This document shows, piece by piece, positions 12,307 to 23,990 of a stretch of 64,000 nucleotides of DNA. The stretch's first letter is position 1, and each line of letters begins with the position of its first letter. The DNA is from Laguncularia racemosa (lineage: Eukaryota > Streptophyta > Magnoliopsida > Myrtales > Combretaceae): NCBI GenBank assembly GCA_037954665.1, contig JBBMOL010000037.1, positions 1,922,001-1,986,000 of the forward strand. The letters are read 5' to 3'. The position numbers and the translations under genes are program-made. The notes beneath the pieces were generated by a model, which was not told the DNA's origin, did not search any database, and saw nothing but the letters and a program-made list of their open reading frames with translations.

Positions 12307-13397
12307 TTAGCAGCCCGTCATGTGTCTATTCGTACCAGAATCAATAATCCAACAATTAGTATCAAGGGTAGCAAAAAAAGCATTACCTGACTGCATAAAA
12401 TTGGATTTGGCACTGGAAGAAGATTCTTGATGAGACAAAAGACGCTTGAGATGCTGAATCTCATCAAGAGAGAAAAAACCAGAGTGAGTCATCTCAGGAG
12501 TTGACTCCATAGCTTCAGACAAATTGGCCCAAGTAGAGTTAACCCGTTTACCTCCATGACCTCTTATTGGACGTCCATGTAGCTTCCAGCAAGTCTCTTT
12601 AGTATGTCGTGGTTTCCCACAATAATCACATTGTAAATGATTTTTATGAGAACTATGTGCCTTCAGCTGCTCAGATGAATCACTAGTAGCTATCAAACCA
12701 GACTTTTCAATCTGCGGGATATAGAGCATGGCATTGCACCTGCTTTCTTCCTGTTGAACATAGGAATATGCCTCCTCAAGAGAAGGAAAAGGTGTCTTAC
12801 CGAGAACATGAACTCTGATCTGATCAAATTCATTGTTTAACCCAGCCAAAAAATCATATACCCTTCCTTTTGCAAGTAATTTCTGGAACTTTACTGCATC
12901 TCCGGTACAATATGCTTGAAAATCTTGATAATAGTCAAGTTCTTGCCACAAACCATTCAACTAAGAAAAATACTGGGAAATTGTCATTTCTCCTTGCTTC
13001 AACCCATGGACCTTGTTCCAAATCTCATAAATCTGAGCATCATTTCCCACCCGTGAATAGGTGAGGGTTACAGCATTCCATATCTTTGCTGCTGTGTCAA
13101 GCAGTAAGTATGTTCTTGAAATATGGGGCTGCATGGAATTAATAAGCCAGGCCATTACCAAGGAATTTTCAGAATCCCACTGATGAAATAATGGATCAGT
13201 TGCTACTGGTTTGACTTAACACCGGTAATATAATCCTGCATTCCCCTAGCTTTGATAAACAATAAACAAGACCGTGACCAAGCAAGGTAATTGTTCTCAT
13301 CAAGCTTGACAGGGCTGATTTGCAATGAAGGATTATCAGTACTAATTCCAGCAATTCTCTTATCAGTTTCCATAATGCAAACAATTAACCCAAGCAA
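12307..13397 (-). pseudogene. E1 gag, one frameshift and two stops
   Basis: This is the capsid/nucleocapsid part of the polyprotein. The N-terminal piece (13397-13203) reads KLDENNYLAWSRSCLLFI and is followed by a one-base frameshift near 13,195. The main part (13161-12307) has the UBN2 fold landmarks WLINSMQPHISRTYLLL and FLAGLNNEFDQIRVHVLG. It also has a canonical CX2CX4HX4C knuckle, CDYCGKPRHTKETCWKLHG, near 12,630-12,580, and a protease start WIIDSGTNRHMTG near 12,340. A TAG at 12961-12963 replaces glutamine (YFS-stop-LNGLWQ). A TAA at 12307-12309 cuts gag from pol in the same frame. Confidence 0.9.
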
Positions 13398-13900
13398 TTA
13401 AGACAACAGACTTAAACAGCCTCAAAGGAAGAGCAAACAGAATAGTTTGTAAACTTTCAAACCTGTACCCGTACACAAACTGTCAAACCCGTATGAATAC
13501 ACACAGGGAAGTGATGAGCGCAACCTAAAGCAAAAACACCTGGACGCAACCTAAAAAGAAACGAAATCACCTGGAAAACAGTTGGAGGGCGTCGGAAAAG
13601 GGCGAGCAAGACAGCGGAAAGCCAACGAAAAACAGTGGCCAAAACAGTTCCCACGCGCCTCACACGCCGACGGCCGGCCAAAGCTTCAGGTAGCGCGTGT
13701 GAGTCACACACGCGGTTTCCGGTGGTCGAAGAAGAAAGGGTCGGTCGGAAAAGGGTGGCGCTCCTCTTGGGATGGGTGGTGTCGACTACCTTCGAAGAAA
13801 AAACCTCTTGTATGGCGTTCTAGGGTTTCAAAAATAAACCGTGCCAGAAAAAAAAAAAAAAAAAAATTGACCTAAAAAGTGGTTTTAGGCTCTGATACCA
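13398..13900 (-). other. E1 untranslated leader and primer-binding site
   Basis: The reverse-strand leader starts with TGGTATCAGAGCC at 13888-13900, complementary to the 3' end of initiator methionine tRNA and directly next to the LTR. The leader is GC-rich between 13,560 and 13,850, unlike the AT-rich surroundings. It holds a perfect inverted repeat: CGCGTGTG at 13694-13701 and CACACGCG at 13707-13714, with a 5-base spacer. An A run lies at about 13849-13866. Confidence 0.88.
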
Positions 13901-14077
13901 TGAAGAATTTAGGAGGAAAGAGATTAGTTTATTATTCCTCTTCTTCTTAATCTTTTTACATAATGACATAGTGTATATATACACTTACAAAAATGCTATA
14001 TTAGAAAATAAAATAAAATCTCCTATCTAATATTTAAATCTTACAGCTAGCACAATAATATTACATATATGTCAACA
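13901..14077 (-). repeat. E1 5' LTR
   Basis: A 177-bp copy of 8982-9158. On the element strand it carries the promoter for E1. It ends at the target duplication 14078-14082, after which Copia A integrase sequence resumes. Confidence 0.95.
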
Positions 14078-14082
14078 TTGTT

Positions 14083-15331
14083 CTTACAAGCCCTCTAAAC
14101 CATTTCAGTCAATACACAGTGACATTTGAGAGGACCCTCTCGAATCCCCACTAATACTGCACAAAAATGGTTTGTGACCTATATTGATGATTACACATGA
14201 GTTTACTAGGTGTTTCCCCTCGAGGAAAAATCTGATGTGTGCAATGTGTTTCATCATTTCCACAAACATATTTCTAATGTGTTCCAAGAAAACATCAAAA
14301 TCCTTCACAATGATAACGGGACAGAGTACTTCTCTAATGAGTTTGGTAAATATTTAAATAAGAACGGGATTATGCACCAAAGTTTAAGTTCTTACACTCC
14401 TCAACAAAATGGAGTCATAGAGCATAAGAATAGACATTTGCTTGAAGTTGCTAGATCTCTCATGTTTACCCATAATGTTCCAGGCTATCTTTGGGGTGAT
14501 GCTGTCCTAACAGCATCTTATCTCATCAATTGGATGCCATCCAAAGTTCTAAACTTTAGAACTCCAATTAGTGTCTTCCTTAAGTCATACTCACATGTTC
14601 ATCTTCTCAACTGTCTTCCTCCTAGAGTGTTTGGTTCTCATATCCCAAATATTACACCAAACAAACATAAAATCCAGTCTCAAGCTCTTAAGTGTGTCTT
14701 TGTTGGCTATTCCCCTTCACAAAAGGGATATATAAGTGCTATTATCCTCATAAAAAGTAGGTCTATGTCACAGCTGATGCTATATTCCTGGAAAATAAAG
14801 CTTATTTTGGTACTTCAGTTCAGGGAGAGCTTGAGCTGTCACACATTCTGGAAGAGACACCTTTATTACTAGATCTTCAGCCTGTACACATTTCTACAAG
14901 TCCTTTGTCTGTGGTAGCCGAATCTCCAGCACCAAGTTCAGATTTACAGCAATCTTCAGCGTCTAAGTTGAGTGTCCAAAACACTGATTTATCTGGTCAA
15001 AGTCCTCAGGATAGTTGTCAGCTATCACCTTGTCAACCAATGCAATCGGGAATGTCCAGAAGTTTGCAAACAACTGATTCAGCCAAGAACTTGGAAACCG
15101 CTCCAGAGAACCCAGAGTTTCACATTTACTCCAAAAGACTTATGGGTCCCTTGCATAGCCAACTAACTGAACCTAAGTTGGTCCAACATGCAGCTGAGAA
15201 TGAACAATCAACTGGAGTACAAGATGATGATACACTAGAGCTACCAACAGCTTTACAAAAGGAGAAAAGGGAGAAGAGGGTAAGTGTTAAATATCCCATA
15301 TCACAATATGTGACTTATTCAAATTTGTCCT
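14083..15331 (+). pseudogene. Copia A integrase segment
   Basis: This continues directly from 8981 across E1. A frame begins at 14210 and carries the integrase landmarks ILHNDNGTEYFSNEFGKYL, SSYTPQQNGVIEHKNRHLLE and LWGDAVLTASYLINWMPSK. The second aspartate and the glutamate of the D-D-E set are visible. The arginine after that glutamate, usual in the family, is histidine. After 14872 the frame changes and a serine- and glutamine-rich linker (14905-15336) leads to ISQYVTYSNLSF, the sequence that normally precedes the reverse transcriptase. E2 interrupts it there. Confidence 0.85.
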
Positions 15332-15517
15332 TCTGAGTTTTCACGAAATAGAATTCTTATTTCCCTTGAATGAATATTTACATCTTATGTATAGGGATAT
15401 TTATACAAAAATTACAAGTCTAATTTAGGAAAATTAAAATTTCTAATTTAGGAAAGCATATTAATTACAAATCTTTCTAATAAAAACAAAATAAGTAAAA
15501 AATGTAGCTAGTTAACA
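15332..15517 (-). repeat. E2 3' LTR
   Basis: Starts TCTGAGTTTTCACG on the + strand (the right copy has TGTGAGTTTTCACG) and ends AGCTAGTTAACA. It is followed by the polypurine tract region CTCTCCCTCAAG at 15518-15529. Confidence 0.85.
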
Positions 15518-15529
15518 CTCTCCCTCAAG

Positions 15530-18500
15530 TTGGTGCAAAGATGTCACACATGCCCAACTTGCAAGCTAGTGTATGAAAAATCCGATTACTAAGACCTTTT
15601 GTAAATACATCAGCAAGTTACTTTTCAGATGACACATGAAATAGACTTAAGATATCACTTGTAATCTTTTCTTTGATGAAGTGTTGATCAATTTCAATGT
15701 GTTTTATTCAGTCATACTAAACTGGATTGTGGGCTATACTGATAGCAGCCTTGTTATCACAATACAAGAAAAGTTTCCCCTTTTCAGACAGTCTTAATTC
15801 CTCTAGTAATTTTTTAAGCCAAAGGAGTTCACAAACACCCTGAGCCATAGCTCTGTATTCAGCTTCTACGCTTGATCTAGCCACTACACTTTGCTTCTTG
15901 CTTCACCAAGTAACTAAGTTTCCTCCTACAAATATACAATAACCGAATGTAGATCTTCTGTCATCTAGAGACCCAACCCAATCTGTATCTGTAAAGGCTT
16001 CTATCTGGAGATGACCATGCTTAGAGAAAAGGAGACCTTTCCCTGGAGTAGACTCCATATATCTCAAAATGTGGAAGACAGCTTGCATATGAGAATCTCG
16101 AGGCTCATGTATGAATTGACTCACCAAGTTGACTGCATAAGCTATGTCCGGTCTAGAGTGAGAAAGATAAATGAGTCCTCCAACCAACGCCTGATATCTC
16201 TCCTTATCAATAGATTCTCCTACCCGTGCTTGTATCTTGTGATTACTACCAATGGGCAATTCAGCTGGTTTACAACCTGTCATGCCTGTTTCTTTTAAAA
16301 GATCCAAGATATACTTCCTCTGAGAAATAAAGATCTCTTTTTCTGATCTTGAAACCTCAATTCCTAAGAAGTACTGCAATTTTCCCAAATCTTTTATCTC
16401 AAACTCTTGTGCCAATCGCTTCTTCAATTGGTTCATCTCTTCTCTATCATCTCCTATCATTACTATGTCATCAACATAAACCATTAAAAGAGTGGGTTTA
16501 CCCTTTTTATGTTTTATGAAGAGGGTATGATCAGCATTGCTTTGTTGGTAGCCAAAGGAGATCATAGCTTTGTTGAATCTGTCAAACCAAGCTCTAGGAG
16601 ATTGTTTGAGTCCGTACAAAGCTTTCCTCAGTTTACACACCTTTCCTTGACTTTGTTCATTTTCAAATCCAAGAGGAATCTCCATATACACTTCCTCTTC
16701 CAAGTCCCCATGAAGAAATGCATTCTTCACATCAAACTGTTGTAAGTCCCAGTCAAGATTCACTACACAAGATAACAAGATTCTGATAGAGTTCATTTTA
16801 GCAACAAAGGCAAATGTCTCTTGGTAATCTATTCCATAAGTTTAAGTGAATCCATTAACCACTAATCTAGCTTTGAATCTCTCAATTGAACTATCAGCTT
16901 TATGTTTTAAGATGAATACTCATTTACAGCCAACCAATTTCTTATTTGGTGGAGGAGTGACAAGTTCCCAAGTCTCACTTTTGGATAAAGCCTTCATTTC
17001 TTCAATCATAGCTTCCTTCTACTTAGGATTTGTGAATGCTTCATTCCAATTCTGTAAAATAGACACAGAGGAAATAGACAAGACAAAGGCTCTATATGAT
17101 GGAGACAATGAATCATAGGAGACAAAGTTAGATAAAGGATGTTTAGTATAAGACCTGACTCCTTTTCTAAGAGCTATAGGTAAATCTAGCTCATTAGGAA
17201 AAGTAGATAACTCACTAATAGAGGAGGACTCTATAGATTGCATGATGACTTCTTCTGCTTTGTTTCTCCTTGAATAATTCAACAAATCAGGTTTAACTAA
17301 ATGTTCAATAGTCTCCCCCTAAACTCTTTCTCCACTTTCACCCTTCCTTATGTCATCATTAAAAGGTTCCACAATATTAAAGCTAGAAGAAATTACCTCT
17401 TCTTCCTTACTGCTCTCCCCCTTAAGAGGTGATGAGGGAATACTAAAATAGGGCTCAAATTCTCGAAAGGTAACATCTATACTAACAAAAAATCTCCTGA
17501 AAAGAGGATGATAACATTTATAACTCTTTTGTGTAGGAGAATACTCAATAAACACACATTTAAGTGCTCTAGGGTCAAGTTTCTCAGCATTTCTAGTATG
17601 AACAAAACAAACACAACCAAATACCTTTGGAGGAACAATATATTCATTCTTACCCTTTAAGGCTTCAAGTGGGATTTGAAAATCAAGGGTTTTAAGTAGC
17701 ATTCTGTTAATAAGATAAGCAGCTACTAAAATAACATCTCCCCAATAAGGTTTTGATAGATTCATAGTAAACATAAGAGATCTTACCACTTTTAACAAAT
17801 GCCTATTTTTACTTTCAGCGATCCCATTTTGTGCACTAATGTAAGGATAACTGGTTTGATGTATTATCTCATTAGATTCCAAATAAACTCCAAAGTTTTT
17901 ATCCATGTATTCGGTGCCATTATCAGTTCTCAAGATTTTTATCTTGACATCGAATTGAGTATAGATCATCTTATGAAATGATTTAAAGCAAGAAAAAACT
18001 TTGTTTTCTGCTTTTAACAAATATACCCATGTCATTCAAGTGCAAGAATCAATAAAAATAACAAACCAGCAACTATCCGATAAAGAAGTTGTTTGAGTAG
18101 GACCCCATACATCAGAATGGATAGTCATAAAAGGAAATGGTATTTCTATTATTATGTAAAGGATAAGAGTTTCTAATGTGGTTTACATACTCATAAGTAT
18201 CACAAAACAAAGATTCAGACTAAGTTCTCAAAAATAAACTAAGATATAACTTCTTTAAAACAAAATATGATGGATGTCTTAACCACCAATGCCATTATAT
18301 TATTTCTTGATTTACATCCTTATTATCTCCCAAAAAGGCATGTCCTAAGTCTCTAGGTCCATCAACCATATATAAGTCATCATGCAATCTATAACTAACA
18401 ATCCTCTTCCCGGTTTGAAGATCCTGAAAAACACAATGATCAAGGAAGAACGCGATTTTACAATTCAAAAATTTTGTAATGGTACTGAGAGATAAAAGAT

Positions 18501-18663
18501 TAACCAGAAACTCTAGTGCATGAAGAACATATGAGAGTTTAACTGTAGGAGTACAAATAATAGAACATGTTCCTAATACAGAAGTTAAGGAGCCATCGGC
18601 TATTCTGACACTCTCCCTTTTACATGAAGAATAGTTTTGAAGATATTCTGAAGAGCCTATCAT
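15530..18663 (-). pseudogene. E2 pol, broken
   Basis: Reading down the reverse strand: a protease/pre-integrase piece at 18663-18295 (VLHALEFLVNLLSLS, DHCVFQDLQTGKRI); integrase at 18035-17319 (ILRTDNGTEYMDKNFG, GIAESKNRHLLKVVRSLMF, where the usual arginine after the glutamate is serine); a linker at 17285-17019; reverse transcriptase to RNase H at 16796-15903 (QQFDVKNAFLHGDLEEEV, intact YVDD followed by IVMIGDD). The RNase H end continues to about 15,530 with stops. Order and motifs match E1 closely. Function is excluded by several frameshifts and stops. Confidence 0.88.
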
Positions 18664-18726
18664 GTGTCTATTCGCATCAAAGTCAATAATCCAAGAATTA
18701 AGGTGAACAGTAAAGGCAAAACCTAA

Positions 18727-19873
18727 TTACACGTAATTGGATGTGGCACTGGTGGAAGACTCAAGTTTGGTCAGAAGGTGACAAAGATGCTGAATTTCAT
18801 CAAAAGACAGAGTTTCTCCAAAGCCTGTCTCCTTGGATGCTTCCACAAATTCCACCATATTTGCTTGAGCTCTTGATGAACTGACTCGTTTTCCTACCTG
18901 ACCTCTGGTTGGTCGACCATGTAGCTTCCAACAAGTCTCCTTTGTATGCCTTGGCTTTCCACAATATTCACAATGCAAGTGATCTTTATCAAAAGTGGTT
19001 GCCTTTAACTGTTCATGAGAAACAGTTAACCCAGACTCCTCGACTAGTGTTGTATAAAGCATGACACTACGTCGGCTTTCTTCCTGTTGAACATGAGAGA
19101 ATGCATACTCAAGAGAAGGAAAAGGAATTTTACCAAGAACTTGAACCCTTATCTGATCATACTCTAGGTTCAAACTAGCTAGAAAATCAATGACTCTCTT
19201 TTTCAACCAAATTTTGAAATAAAACAGCATCTTCCATACAATGTGCTTGGAGATCCTAATAATAGTCTATCTCCTACCATAACCCACTTAATTCAGAATA
19301 ATAATCAGTGATTGTTAACTCAACTTGTTTTGTACCATGGATTCTATTCCGAATTTCAAAAATCTGGGCATCGTTTCCTTTGTGAGAATAGGTGCGTTTA
19401 GTTGAGTTCCAAATTTTCTCAGCAGTGTCAAGTAATAAATACTGTTTGGAAATTCAATGACACATAGTATTCAAAAGCCATGTCATAACAAGTGAATTTC
19501 TAGAATCCCATTGGGCAAAGGTAGCATCAAACAACTTAGGAGGTTTTGTTTCTTCGATAATATATCCAAGTAACCTCCTGGATTTAATAAATAGCAAACA
19601 AGCACAGGACCAAGCAAGATACGTACCAGCCCCATCAAGTTTCACAACACGGATTTTTGAGATAGACCCATTATCTACTGCCTTAGTATCCTTCATAGAC
19701 ACAAGTGTAACAGAGCTGGTCAAAACGATGGAGAACAAGCTGTAAAAAAAATCTGACCTCACCTCTAATTGGACGATCGTGACCTGAGAATAGTGGTCAG
19801 ATGACACGGCACAAGGTTCTAAGCATGGAATGAAGCTAAGGATGGTCGGCAAGGACCTCATGCACCTCCACAC
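18727..19873 (-). pseudogene. E2 gag, broken
   Basis: The N-terminal piece (19873-19454) includes VVKLDGAGTYLAWSCACLLF and WDSRNSLVMTWLLNTM, matching the start of E1 gag. The C-terminal piece (19230-18727) has FLASLNLEYDQIRVQVLGK and a canonical CX2CX4HX4C knuckle, CEYCGKPRHTKETCWKLHG. About 220 bases between them are in broken frames. The start is uncertain because the leader has also decayed. Confidence 0.85.
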
Positions 19874-20108
19874 ACCGACGAATGAAGAGCGCCCAGGAAA
19901 CTACGATCGGCGCGTGAGCTCATGCGCGGCTTCAGGTGTTGGTCGGACTTTAAGGGACGACCAATCGGAGGGTGGTCGGCCTTGGGAAAGTGGCGGTGAG
20001 GAAAAAAAAAATGAGGGAGTAAACTCGACCTCCTTTGGGAAATAAGAAACCCTAACACTGCGCGGGAATAAAATCACCTTCAAAGGCAGTAAGGGAGCTC
20101 TGATACTA
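19874..20108 (-). other. E2 leader with palindrome and primer site
   Basis: The untranslated leader lies between gag and the right LTR. It holds a near-palindrome GCGCGTGAGCTCATGCGC at 19910-19927, comparable in place and sequence to the inverted repeat in the E1 leader. The primer site at 20097-20108 is one base off the initiator-tRNA complement. Confidence 0.7.
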
Positions 20109-20311
20109 TGTGAGTTTTCACGAAATAGAATTCTTATTTCCCTTGAATAAATATTTACATCTCATATATAGGAATATTTATATAGAAATTACAAGTCTAA
20201 TTTAGGAAAGTTAAAATTTCTAATCTAGGAAAATGTTTAATCTAGGAAAGCATATTAATTACAAATCTTTCTAATAAAAACGGAATAAGTAAAAAATCTA
20301 GCTAATTAACA
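20109..20311 (-). repeat. E2 5' LTR
   Basis: A 203-bp copy of the left LTR with several substitutions and one insertion of about 17 bases. It ends AATTAACA, and Copia A resumes after it. Confidence 0.87.
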
Positions 20312-20857
20312 ATCCCCTATATATAGAGCATGTTTGGCACGTGTGGATAAAGAAACAATTCCTGCAACTACTCATGAAGCTCCATGGCAACAAGAGTGGA
20401 GAGATGTTGTATTGGAGGAAATGAGAGCACCACGTCAAAACAACACTTGGGATTTTGCAGATTTACCTCCAGGTAAGAAACCAATGGATAGTTAATGGGT
20501 ATTCAGTATAAAATATAAATCTGATGGAAATGTTCAATGGTATAAGGCATGACTAGTAGCTTAAGGTTAAATTTACGGAATTGACTACTAAGATCCCTTC
20601 GCTGCAGTAGCCAAGTTGAATTCTATAAGGGTAATATTATCTCCTACTGCAAAAATGCCTTTTTAAATGGAAACTTGGAAGAGGAGATTTATATGAAAAT
20701 AACCCCTAGATTCGCTTCAAAAAGTAATACAAGAAAAGTATGCAAAGTAAATAAATCACTAAATGGCTGAAATAGTCTCCTAGAGCATGGTTTTAAAAAT
20801 TTAGTGATACTCTAATACGATTAAGGTACAAGCAAAGGCAAGCAAAGCATACCTTAT
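20312..20857 (+). pseudogene. Copia A reverse transcriptase, first segment
   Basis: This picks up where 15331 stops. It shows ATTHEAPWQQEWRDVVLEEM and NNTWDFADLPPGKK, then VFSIKYKSDGNVQWYKA and AVAKLNSIRVILS. The FLNGNLEEEIY block that should follow is preceded by a small deletion. Many stops and at least two frameshifts are present. The last 5 bases, CTTAT (20853-20857), are the target site used by E3. Confidence 0.8.
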
Positions 20858-21040
20858 TATTGAAAATAGGGTTCAAATCTTATTCTATTAATTAATCCAC
20901 TATGTATATATATAAAATGGAATTGTTATAATACTAATTAGGAAACTTTCCTAAAAATAATTTCCTAAACTATAGTTATACAATATCTAAAAATAAATAC
21001 ATATAATATCTAAAAATAAATATATATATATTTTTTTACA
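20858..21040 (-). repeat. E3 3' LTR
   Basis: On the + strand it starts TATTGAAAATAGGG and ends TATTTTTTTACA, followed by CTCCCCCTCAAG. It carries two copies of an AT-rich AATATCTAAAAATAAATA unit where the other LTR has one. Confidence 0.88.
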
Positions 21041-21059
21041 CTCCCCCTCAAGCTAATGA

Positions 21060-23990
21060 ATAGGAACTTCCCATTCTCAGCTTAGACAAAATCCTCTCAA
21101 ATGTTAAACTATTCAACCCTTTGGTAAGAATGTCTGCAAGTTGTCCATGTGTTGATACATATGGAGTACATATCAAGCCATTGTCTAATTTTTCTTTGAT
21201 GAAATACTTATCAATCTCAATGTGCTTAGTTCAATTATGTTGAATTGGGTTGTAAGCTATGCTTATTACTAACTTATTGTCGCAATAGAGCTTCATTAGC
21301 CTAACCCAGTTAATCATAAGTCTTCAAGGATGATTTTCAACCACAGTAGCTCATATGTGCTTTGTGCCATTGTACGAAATTCTGCCTCGGCACTAAACCG
21401 TGCAATTACACTTTGTTTCTTGCTTCTCTATGTCACTAAATTTCCTCGAATGAAAGTGCAATACCCTATTGCTAATCACCTATCAACAATAGATTTTGCA
21501 TAGTCTACATCAGTGTAGGCTTCAAGGGTTATATCCTTATTTCTTTCAAACAAAATCCCCCTTCCTAGTGTTCCTTTTAAGTATTGTAGAATCTTGTGTC
21601 CAACTTGCAAATGAGTCTTTCTTAGGTTATGCATGAACTAGCTTATCAAGCTTATTGCATAAGCTATATCAGTTCTAGTATGAGACAAGTCAATGAGTGA
21701 TCCAACAAGACACTGATACATTTCCCTATTCACTATGGCACCTTCCTCGGCATTCCTTAGTTTATGATTTGAGTCTATAGGGATACTTGTTGATTTGCAT
21801 GCAACTTGACTTCTCTCTTTGAGCAAATCAATCACATACTTCTATTGGGATATAAAAATCCCCCTTTTTGAATGAGCAACTTCAATTCTTAAGAAATACT
21901 TCAATCTCCCTATCTTAACCTCAAATTCTTTAGCTAAGCATTGACTCAAAATCTATTGCTCTCTTTCATCATTTTCAATTAAAATGATTCATCCACATAC
22001 ATTAGTTAAGGCTATTATCCCTCCTGAAGTTGAGTCTTTAATGAACGAAGTATGATCTTCTTCACTATATTTCTATCCTAAAGCCAACATAACTCTAGCA
22101 AATCTCCCAAAGCATGATTGAAAAGATTGTTTCAAACCATATAAGGCTTTATTCAACTTATATGTTGTGTCAATACCCATATTTTTCCCATAACCAAGTG
22201 GGACCTCCATATAAATCTCATCCTCTAGTTTTCCATGCAAGAATGCATTTTTCACATCAAATTGTAGTAACTCCCACCCAAGGTTAGCAGCTAGGGACAA
22301 CATGACTCTCACCATGTTCATCTTTGCAACTGGTGCAAACGTTTCCAAATAGTCAATTCCATAAGTCTATGTTTATCCCTTGGCTACTAATCTTGCCTTA
22401 TACCTCTTGATTAACCAATCAACCTTATATTTTACTGTATAGACCCATTTGCAACCTACATGCCTCTTTCTTGTTGGCAATTTGACCAATTCCCAAGTCC
22501 TATTCTTCTCAAGGGTTGCCATTTCAACATCCATGGATTGCTTCCATTTTTCATCAAATAAAGCCTCAAATAGGGTAGTGGAAAGGGTGATAGTGTTCAG
22601 GTTGATAAGGAAAGCTCTATAGTTAGGCGAAAATTTTTGAAAGTAAGGTAGTGTGACAAGGGGTATAATGGTCTTTTGGTGCACTCTCTTTCCTTTCCTA
22701 AGGACAATTGAAATATTTTGATCATCATCATTATTTTGAAGTTCGGTTTCACTTTGCAAAGCTAGAAAATTGGAAATTATTACCTCATTTGAAGGACTCG
22801 GGTCAAATTCTTGAACTTACACAGATCCTAGAATGTGAACATCCCTTTTTCATCTCAAGTACACCAAGTTCTTACCAAATCATACGTCTTCAAGAATAGG
22901 TTTTTCAAGGTCAAAAGCATATGAGCTAGTAGTTGGGGACTCAACTAATGTGGACTCAATAGGTGTAGGCTAAAGGAATTGCGTTGATAGAGAAAGATCA
23001 CTTGACTCAGAAGAAAACTTTCCAAACTCACCTTATCTTCCCTAAAGCTCTCCCCCTAAAGATAACACACTTAAGGGCTCGAGGATCAAATTTCCCTCTG
23101 TCTTGATTATGGACATGAATAAAGGATACACACCTAAAAATGCAAGGTGTAAGATTATTTGTAATGGACAAATTTGGATAGGAGGAGGAAAGTACTTCCA
23201 TTAAGCTCTTGAATCCTAAAACTCAAGTGGAAAGTTTGTTAGTAAGATGTGTGGCTGTGAGAACAGCTTCCCCCCAAAAATGTTTTGGAACACATTTCTA
23301 GAACAGCAATGCTTGTATTTGATCTAAAAGACGTCAATTTTTCCTCTCGGCCACCTCATTTTATTGTGGTATTTTGACACATGAAGATTCATGAATTATT
23401 CCCTCTTTTTTCTAGGAAGAAGTGATGATTTGATTGAAATAATTAACATTGTTAGATCTTAATCTTTTAATACTCATACCAAATTAATTTTTTATCATTG
23501 AAAAGAAATTAAGGAACATAGAATTGACATTAGATTTATTCTTGAGCAAAAAAACCCAGGTGACTCGAGTACAATCATCAATGAAAGTCACAAACCATCA
23601 TGCTCCAGAAACATTAGAAATAGTTGAGGGATACCAAATATCTGTATGAATAAGGTAAAAAGAAAAAATACTTCTTTTATTACTTATTAGAAAAAAATAC
23701 TTAAAATACTTCTTTACTGAAAAATACTTGTGTTTAGCAAACTCACACACCTCACAATGAAGACTCTCAACATCAAGTTTAGAAAATAACGAAGGAAATA
23801 AAACTTTAACAATCCTAAAGGATGGATGACTCAAACGGCAAAGATAAAGGAAGGCTTTTTTTTTATTGGATAAGATGGATTCAAACATAAAAGAGTGAGA
23901 TAATCTGTTCTTGAAATCACTCACTTTAGTTGACTTTTCAAGGCAATAAAGACCATCTTGTTCTTTAGCAAGTCCAATCATCCACCCCAA
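21060..23990 (-). pseudogene. E3 pol, heavily broken
   Basis: Pieces in pol order on the reverse strand: pre-integrase to integrase start at 23990-23598 (LCRLSHPSFRIVKVLFPSLF, SLHCEVCEFAKHKY, then LIHTDIWYPS, where the family has HSDVWGP); reverse transcriptase N-part at 22759-22373 (MATLEKNRTWELVKLP, GCKWVYTVKYK); reverse transcriptase core at 22348-22073 (METFAPVAKMNMVRVMLSLA, QFDVKNAFLHGKLEDEIY); a fragment at 21835-21638 (YQCLVGSLIDLSHTRTDIAY). RNase H remnants follow to about 21,060. The YVDD region near 22,000 is not recognisable in frame. Confidence 0.82.

Larger units (their letters stand above)
8982..14077 (-). mobile_element. Copia element E1, nearly intact, reverse strand
   Basis: This is a 5.10-kb Copia element with 177-bp LTRs at 8982-9158 and 13901-14077 and perfect 5-bp target duplications TTGTT at 8977-8981 and 14078-14082. 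A tRNA-iMet primer site lies just inside the right LTR and a polypurine tract just inside the left LTR. The order gag-protease-integrase-reverse transcriptase-RNase H is Copia. The two LTRs differ at only three positions by eye, so it is the youngest-looking element of the nest. One frameshift and four in-frame stops inactivate it. Confidence 0.95.
15332..20311 (-). mobile_element. Copia element E2, reverse strand, same family as E1
   Basis: About 4.98 kb. LTRs lie at 15332-15517 and 20109-20311. The right LTR has roughly 17 extra bases from an internal duplication around a TCTAGGAAAATGTTTA segment. A mutated tRNA-iMet primer site (TAGTATCAGAGC on the element strand) sits next to the right LTR. 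The flanking 5-mers GTCCT (15327-15331) and ATCCC (20312-20316) agree at three positions and differ by two transitions, so the target duplication is probable but decayed. Protein sequence is close to E1 throughout, but with more stops and more LTR divergence, so it is older. Confidence 0.88.

Noticed and set aside
3872..12963. Reading the in-frame stops of the LINE ORF2 and E1 as programmed readthrough
   Set aside because: There are too many stops at varied sites, and several replace conserved tryptophan or glutamine codons, which fits mutation and not recoding.
13582..13875. + strand frame of 97 residues in the E1 leader
   Set aside because: GC-rich untranslated leader on the opposite strand; no motif, and ends in a poly-A lysine run.
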